From contig JAPPIT010000035.1 of assembly GCA_028820505.1 (NCBI GenBank), positions 1-43,981 of the forward strand: a stretch of DNA of 43,981 nucleotides, written 5' to 3'. The notes under the pieces were generated by a model that was not told the DNA's origin, searched no databases, and saw only the letters and a list, made by a program, of their open reading frames with translations. The position numbers and the translations under genes were made by a program. Below, one piece after another: positions 40,236-43,981 of the stretch. Position 1 is the first letter of the stretch. Every line of letters begins with the position of its first letter. The DNA comes from Defluviicoccus sp. (GTDB lineage Bacteria > Pseudomonadota > Alphaproteobacteria > MPNO01).

Positions 40236-43200
40236 TCACCATGACATTCCCCGGCCTCTGGACAGGCTCTGCCGGTGCTCGGTTGCGATGCGCTGGCGCT
40301 CGATGTTCTCCCATTCGGCGCGCTCGGCGCGGAGCGGCCGGTCTAGCGTGTCGGAGAGGTTTCGCAGCGTGTCCCGAAGGCCGGGGCTGTGCTCGAATTG
40401 CACCCCATATGTCCTGTCCCGCAGCATCTCTCTGGCTTCGTGCACCGCATGCTCGGCGGGACCGCGCCAGGCCCCGTAGTCCGGCTGGCGGACGAAGGGA
40501 ACCTCGCTCTTCTCCGCCCCCGCGCGCTTGTCGATGCTCTCCCTGAGCGTCCCGGCCACGCGGTCGATGCGTTCGGCCTGCCGGGTCATTGTCTCGCGCA
40601 GGTCGAGCTCGCCCCGGATGAAGTGCGACGCGCCGGTGTCCTTCACGCACCAGTCGTAATCGGACATCGTACGGCAGAGCTTCTCGTGCTCGGGAAGGAA
40701 GAAGCGGTGCCGGCCGGTCTGGCGCACCCGGTCCTGGAGCGCCTCCCATCCCACCGCCATGCGCGCCGGCATGCCGTCGATCGTCGAGGCCTGTTCGAGG
40801 CGCCCGACGCCGGCCTCGATCCTCTCCCGTCCGCCGAGCGCGTCGAGATGCGGCGCGTTGCGCGGGTCCTTGAGGAGCTCCCGCCCCGCCTCGACCGCGC
40901 GCCTGGCATCGCGCCGCCAGCGTTTGTGGGACAGGCCGAGCGCGCTCACCGGTTCGGTGGAGAGGAGCCTCGCTTCCGCCCTCTCCAGCAGCGCGTCGCG
41001 CCGTGCCAGGCAGTCGTCGAGGCGTTGCGCCAGCCGGGCCGCTTGGCGCTCTTCGCGGGACGGCCGTTGCGCGACATCCCGCTCCCGGGCCGGGCCGCGC
41101 TCCCGGGCAGCCTCCGTTCCGGCCTCCCGCCCCGTGGCGCGCGCGCGCCGAGACCGCGCGGCCCTCGCTTCCACCTCCCGGCTCTCGCGGGCGGCCGGTT
41201 CGGCCTCGTCGCGCCGGGCGGCGATGCGGTCCTGTTCCGCCTCCCGCCGCGCGGTCTCGGCGCGCGCGCGTTCGTCGCGTTCGACCGCCTCGTGGATCCT
41301 CTCCTCCCGCGCGGCGATTTCGTCGGGAGCGGCGCCGAGGGCGGCGAGATGGGCGGTGAGCGCGGGTCGGGGGATGTTGCCGAGCTTCCCGGCGTCGTCG
41401 AGAACCCGCCCGGCCTCGGCGCGCCAGCCGTCCCATTCCGGCAGTTGTTCCGCCGCTTGCCTCGGCCTCCGAGCCGGGGGTGCCGCCACCGCCCGGCCCG
41501 CGAGCGCGGCGCGGGCGGTCTCGACCTTGCCGGCCGCATCGAGGAACGCGCCCACCCGTTCCCGCTCGTCCGCCCAGAGTTCGTCGGCGGCGAGGATCTT
41601 CCCCACGCTCTCCCGCCGGTCTTCCGGCAGGTCGGGTCTCGCATCGAGCGAGCGCGCCCGTTCCACCAGCGCGCCATGGGTGGGGGCGTAATACGGAATC
41701 CCGCCGTTCTCCCGCACGAAGTCGTTCGCCGACTTCACGTGCGCGGCGATCTCCATCCATTCGGCCTCGGCGATTGCCGCGTCGAGGCGCCGCGCCGCGT
41801 CCCCGATCGCCGCGCGCTCCTCCGTCATGGCGTCGAGATGGGGTCTGTGGGCGCTGTCCCCGGCCGTCATCGCGCCGGCCTCGGCGAGCAGGGGCCCGGC
41901 CCGCTCCCGCCAGTCCGCAAGCTCTTCCGGCGCCGCGCCGGAGGCCGGGTGCCCGTTCCGCAGCGCATCGGCCCGGCCAGGCCAGGCTTCGATCTCCCGG
42001 CACAGAAGCGCGCTCCTGTGGTCGTATTCCAGGCAGGTCCCGAGCACCCTCCTGTCAGAGTCCGCGAGCCCGGGAAGCCGGTCCAGCGCGCGCGCCTCCG
42101 AGACGGTCTCGCCGTAGCCGGGCAGGTGGCGGGGCTCGATACCGGTCTCCTCCTGCCGGCGCTTCACCTCGCGGGCGAGTCGATTGAAGACCGTGAGCCG
42201 ATCGTCGGCCAGCGCGTCGCGAACCGCGTCCGCCGCCTCCGTGAGGCTCGCGGACGCGCCCGGCGCGGCGTCGACATAAGGCGCGTGCGCATCGTCCGGG
42301 CGCAGCATGGCGCGCGCCTCGGCCCCAAGCCCCGCGCCGTCCCGCCGCCAGGCCGCGCGGTCGGCATCCGTCGCGGCGGCGGCGGGATCGTGGGTCCCGG
42401 GGTCCACGCGGCGCGCGCGCCATGCCGCCACCCTTTCCGGCAGGGTGCGCACCGTCTCCGCCAGCGCGGCCTGTTCGTCGTGGACCGCACGCCATTCCGC
42501 CACCGCGCTATCCCGGCCATGATCGAGACCCGCCTCGTCGAGCCGTTGGCCGAGCTCCGCGATCTCCGCGTAGCCGGGAAGGAGGCTCTCCGGCAGCCCC
42601 TCGGTCCGGGCGCGTTCGCGGAGCGCGTCCCAGACCTCGCCGAAACGCCTGGCGTCGTCGCGCAGCCGGGTCCGTTCGAGACCCGCGAGCGCCGCCGCCA
42701 GACCGCCGCGCCCGCCCGGCATGGCCGAGAGGTGAAGGGCGGTGTCGTCTCCGTCCGGTGCCCCGGCGAGCCGCCCGCGCGCCTCTCCGACCAGCGCCTC
42801 CGCCTGTTCCCGCCACTCGGCACGATGCGGGGCGCGATCCGCCCAGGCGAGCTCCGGCCAGCGCCGCCAGTGCGCCTGGATGCGCCCGACCAGCGCGGCG
42901 ATCTCGCGGTCGCGGGCGAGATGGTCCCGGTGCTCCTCCAGCACCGCGTCGACCAACCCGCGCATCCCGGCGGAAAGATCGCCGGTTCCGAGCGCCGCCG
43001 CCCGCGCCACCACTTCCCGGTAGCCGGGAAGGAAGAAGGGGACGGTCCCGGTCTCCTCGGCCCGCTCCTTCAGCGCCCGCCAGTCGGCGGCGAGCGCGGC
43101 GAATATCTCCGGCTCGACCGCGGGCGGCGGCGCGGCGGGGCCTGCCCCTGCCTGCCCCGGACTTGTTCCGGGGGACACCGATCCGGGGTCGATGCCGAGC

Positions 43201-43981
43201 GCCTCCAGCGCGCCGTCCCCGCCGCCATCACGTCCTTCCAGGAGCTCGATCAGCGCCTCGCGGTCGTCGGTCAGCAGCAGGAAGTCCTCGCGCACCCGGC
43301 TGATCTCGACATGGAACATCTCGCGGTCCGCCGCGCCGCCGGCGTCGAGCACCGCGATCGCCGCGGTCGCGGTCCGCCCCTGCGCCGCGTGCACGGTCGT
43401 GCAGTAGGCGTGGTCGAGATGGCGGAGCTGCGGATCGTCGAGCGCGAGGCCGAACTCGCGGTCTCCATCGCGGAACCGCACCCGCCGGGAGCCGATCTCC
43501 ACGATCTCCGCCTCGCTCCCGTTGACCAGGTGCGGGGACGGGGGATGGCCGAAGCGGGGCGGTCGCGCCTTGCGGTTGCGGGTCCAGCGGATCCGGTCGC
43601 CCGCCCGGAGCTCGATCGGCTCGGTGTCGTAGAGCCCGAAGTAATACGCCGCGTTGCCCGAGGGCCGGAAGCGGCGCTCCCCGCCGTCCGGGTGCGCGAG
43701 AACCACGGTGCCGTCCGCGACCGCGGTCACGGTGCAGACATCGTCCTTCGCGCAGCCGAACACGTCGCGGTGGAAGACCAGCGTGTCGCCCGGCTCGTAG
43801 CTCGCGATGTCGGCGGCCAGCGCCCGGGTGAGGCGGCGCGGCACCAGACGGTCGATGGGCAGCACGCGGCCGTGCAGGGTGCCGTCGTCCGCCAGCCCCT
43901 CGCGGATCGCCCGGTTGGCCTGGCGCCGGATCTCGTGCGTCGGCGCCATCACCGCGGTGTCGGCGCGCTCCTCCGGTGCCA
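40236..43981 (-). CDS. conjugative relaxase-helicase (TraA/MobF type), C-terminal part; 5' end outside window
   Basis: The frame is open to the right edge and begins in mid-protein (VMAPTHEIRRQANRAIRE), so the N-terminal relaxase and helicase motif I are outside. The visible part starts in the helicase: LDHAYCTTVHAAQGRTATAAIAVLD and FHVEISRVREDFLLLTDD are motifs V/VI of the RecD-like helicase of Ti-type TraA relaxases. The following 900 residues contain at least five copies of a unit of about 145-150 residues. The anchors are FLPGYREVVARA, LLPGYAEIAELG, HLPGYGETVSEA, YYAPTHGALVERA and FLPEHEKLCRTM. An Arg/Glu/Ala-rich coiled-coil lies near 41050-41330. It ends RGRGMSW. It nicks and unwinds DNA for conjugative transfer. 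Confidence 0.85.
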   Translation of the reverse strand, partial: APEERADTAVMAPTHEIRRQANRAIREGLADDGTLHGRVLPIDRLVPRRLTRALAADIASYEPGDTLVFHRDVFGCAKDDVCTVTAVADGTVVLAHPDGGERRFRPSGNAAYYFGLYDTEPIELRAGDRIRWTRNRKARPPRFGHPPSPHLVNGSEAEIVEIGSRRVRFRDGDREFGLALDDPQLRHLDHAYCTTVHAAQGRTATAAIAVLDAGGAADREMFHVEISRVREDFLLLTDDREALIELLEGRDGGGDGALEALGIDPGSVSPGTSPGQAGAGPAAPPPAVEPEIFAALAADWRALKERAEETGTVPFFLPGYREVVARAAALGTGDLSAGMRGLVDAVLEEHRDHLARDREIAALVGRIQAHWRRWPELAWADRAPHRAEWREQAEALVGEARGRLAGAPDGDDTALHLSAMPGGRGGLAAALAGLERTRLRDDARRFGEVWDALRERARTEGLPESLLPGYAEIAELGQRLDEAGLDHGRDSAVAEWRAVHDEQAALAETVRTLPERVAAWRARRVDPGTHDPAAAATDADRAAWRRDGAGLGAEARAMLRPDDAHAPYVDAAPGASASLTEAADAVRDALADDRLTVFNRLAREVKRRQEETGIEPRHLPGYGETVSEARALDRLPGLADSDRRVLGTCLEYDHRSALLCREIEAWPGRADALRNGHPASGAAPEELADWRERAGPLLAEAGAMTAGDSAHRPHLDAMTEERAAIGDAARRLDAAIAEAEWMEIAAHVKSANDFVRENGGIPYYAPTHGALVERARSLDARPDLPEDRRESVGKILAADELWADERERVGAFLDAAGKVETARAALAGRAVAAPPARRPRQAAEQLPEWDGWRAEAGRVLDDAGKLGNIPRPALTAHLAALGAAPDEIAAREERIHEAVERDERARAETARREAEQDRIAARRDEAEPAARESREVEARAARSRRARATGREAGTEAARERGPARERDVAQRPSREERQAARLAQRLDDCLARRDALLERAEARLLSTEPVSALGLSHKRWRRDARRAVEAGRELLKDPRNAPHLDALGGRERIEAGVGRLEQASTIDGMPARMAVGWEALQDRVRQTGRHRFFLPEHEKLCRTMSDYDWCVKDTGASHFIRGELDLRETMTRQAERIDRVAGTLRESIDKRAGAEKSEVPFVRQPDYGAWRGPAEHAVHEAREMLRDRTYGVQFEHSPGLRDTLRNLSDTLDRPLRAERAEWENIERQRIATEHRQSLSRGRGMSW
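43155..43173. repeat. REP-like core inside the relaxase gene
   Basis: CCCCGGA-cttgt-TCCGGGG is a 7-bp stem with a 5-base loop, closely similar to the hairpin core at 21-55 (CCCGGA-ctcgt-TCCGGG). It encodes part of a Ser/Pro/Gly/Ala-rich linker between the helicase and the first repeat, suggesting that a dispersed palindrome was captured in the coding sequence. Confidence 0.45.

Larger units (their letters stand above)
25045..43981. mobile_element. putative integrative (conjugative) element carrying defence genes, right end outside window
   Basis: Two tyrosine recombinases at the left, a conjugative relaxase/helicase at the right, and a cargo of restriction, ubiquitin-like and regulatory genes between them are the composition of an integrative conjugative or mobilisable element. 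The left limit is taken as the inverted repeat before the first recombinase and could be anywhere in 24962-25110. Cargo from about 27.4 to 40.2 kb is visibly richer in A+T than the recombinases, the relaxase or the catabolic genes, so it was probably added to an older high-GC element. Attachment repeats were not found, and the conjugation pore genes would lie beyond the window. Confidence 0.65.

Noticed and set aside
40236-43981. A CRISPR-like or DNA-level tandem repeat array in the relaxase tail
   Set aside because: The recurring words are about 450 bases apart, in frame and diverged, so they are protein repeats within one gene.

Overview
The window is high-GC DNA of alphaproteobacterial character. 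This is inferred from base composition, a pgk-gap-tkt gene order, a hairpin of the CATGCCCGGA type, and a conjugative relaxase with a long repeat-rich tail. No rRNA, tRNA or CRISPR array was seen. It divides into a chromosomal catabolic part (1 to about 25 kb) and a mobile island carrying defence genes (about 25 kb to the right edge).

Region 1 (1-24961). After a gene-poor left edge with a 15-bp REP-like hairpin and dispersed ATGTCGAC repeats, there is a flavoprotein with an unusually short 2Fe-2S partner, a ferritin-like protein, an enoyl-CoA hydratase and a second FAD oxidoreductase. Then come pgk, gap and a transketolase gene interrupted by one in-frame TAA. A 3-hydroxyacyl-CoA dehydrogenase and a PaaG-like isomerase/hydratase follow, then a small AbrB/PIN toxin-antitoxin pair. 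Next is a tightly overlapping run: DUF123 protein, lipoate ligase-like protein, CoA-ligase-like protein and ThDP enzyme. The last block holds an MFS transporter, a DOPA-dioxygenase-like protein, a phenylacetate-CoA-ligase-like enzyme, a ketopantoate-reductase-like protein, a D-2-hydroxyacid dehydrogenase, a Rieske oxygenase and an alpha/beta hydrolase. Together they look like degradation of one or more aromatic or cyclic acids through CoA thioesters; the substrate cannot be read from sequence.

Region 2 (25.0-44.0 kb). Two translationally overlapping tyrosine recombinases start an island, and a large relaxase/helicase, cut by the window edge, lies at its right end. Between them is visibly more AT-rich cargo: (a) a DUF6932 nucleotidyltransferase-like gene coupled to an unrecognised gene; (b) a three-gene ubiquitin-like operon: a protein with three Ubl repeats fused to a Prok-E2_E-type E2 domain that contains no cysteine, a JAMM-peptidase/E1 fusion, and a DUF6527 protein; (c) a divergent XRE/ImmA-IrrE pair; (d) a six-gene restriction-like operon of EcoRII/Dcm-type cytosine methyltransferase, Vsr, SNF2 helicase, a free-standing EcoRII N-terminal-type DNA-recognition domain, a paraMORC GHKL ATPase and an HNH nuclease. 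The methyltransferase target-recognition region, the EcoRII-N domain and Vsr all point to CCWGG.

Most notable: the cysteine-less ubiquitin-like conjugation operon; the paraMORC/EcoRII-N restriction system, in which site recognition appears separated from cleavage; the DUF6932 two-gene module; and the nonsense codon in tkt. All functions are predicted from motifs read by eye; no database search was possible.
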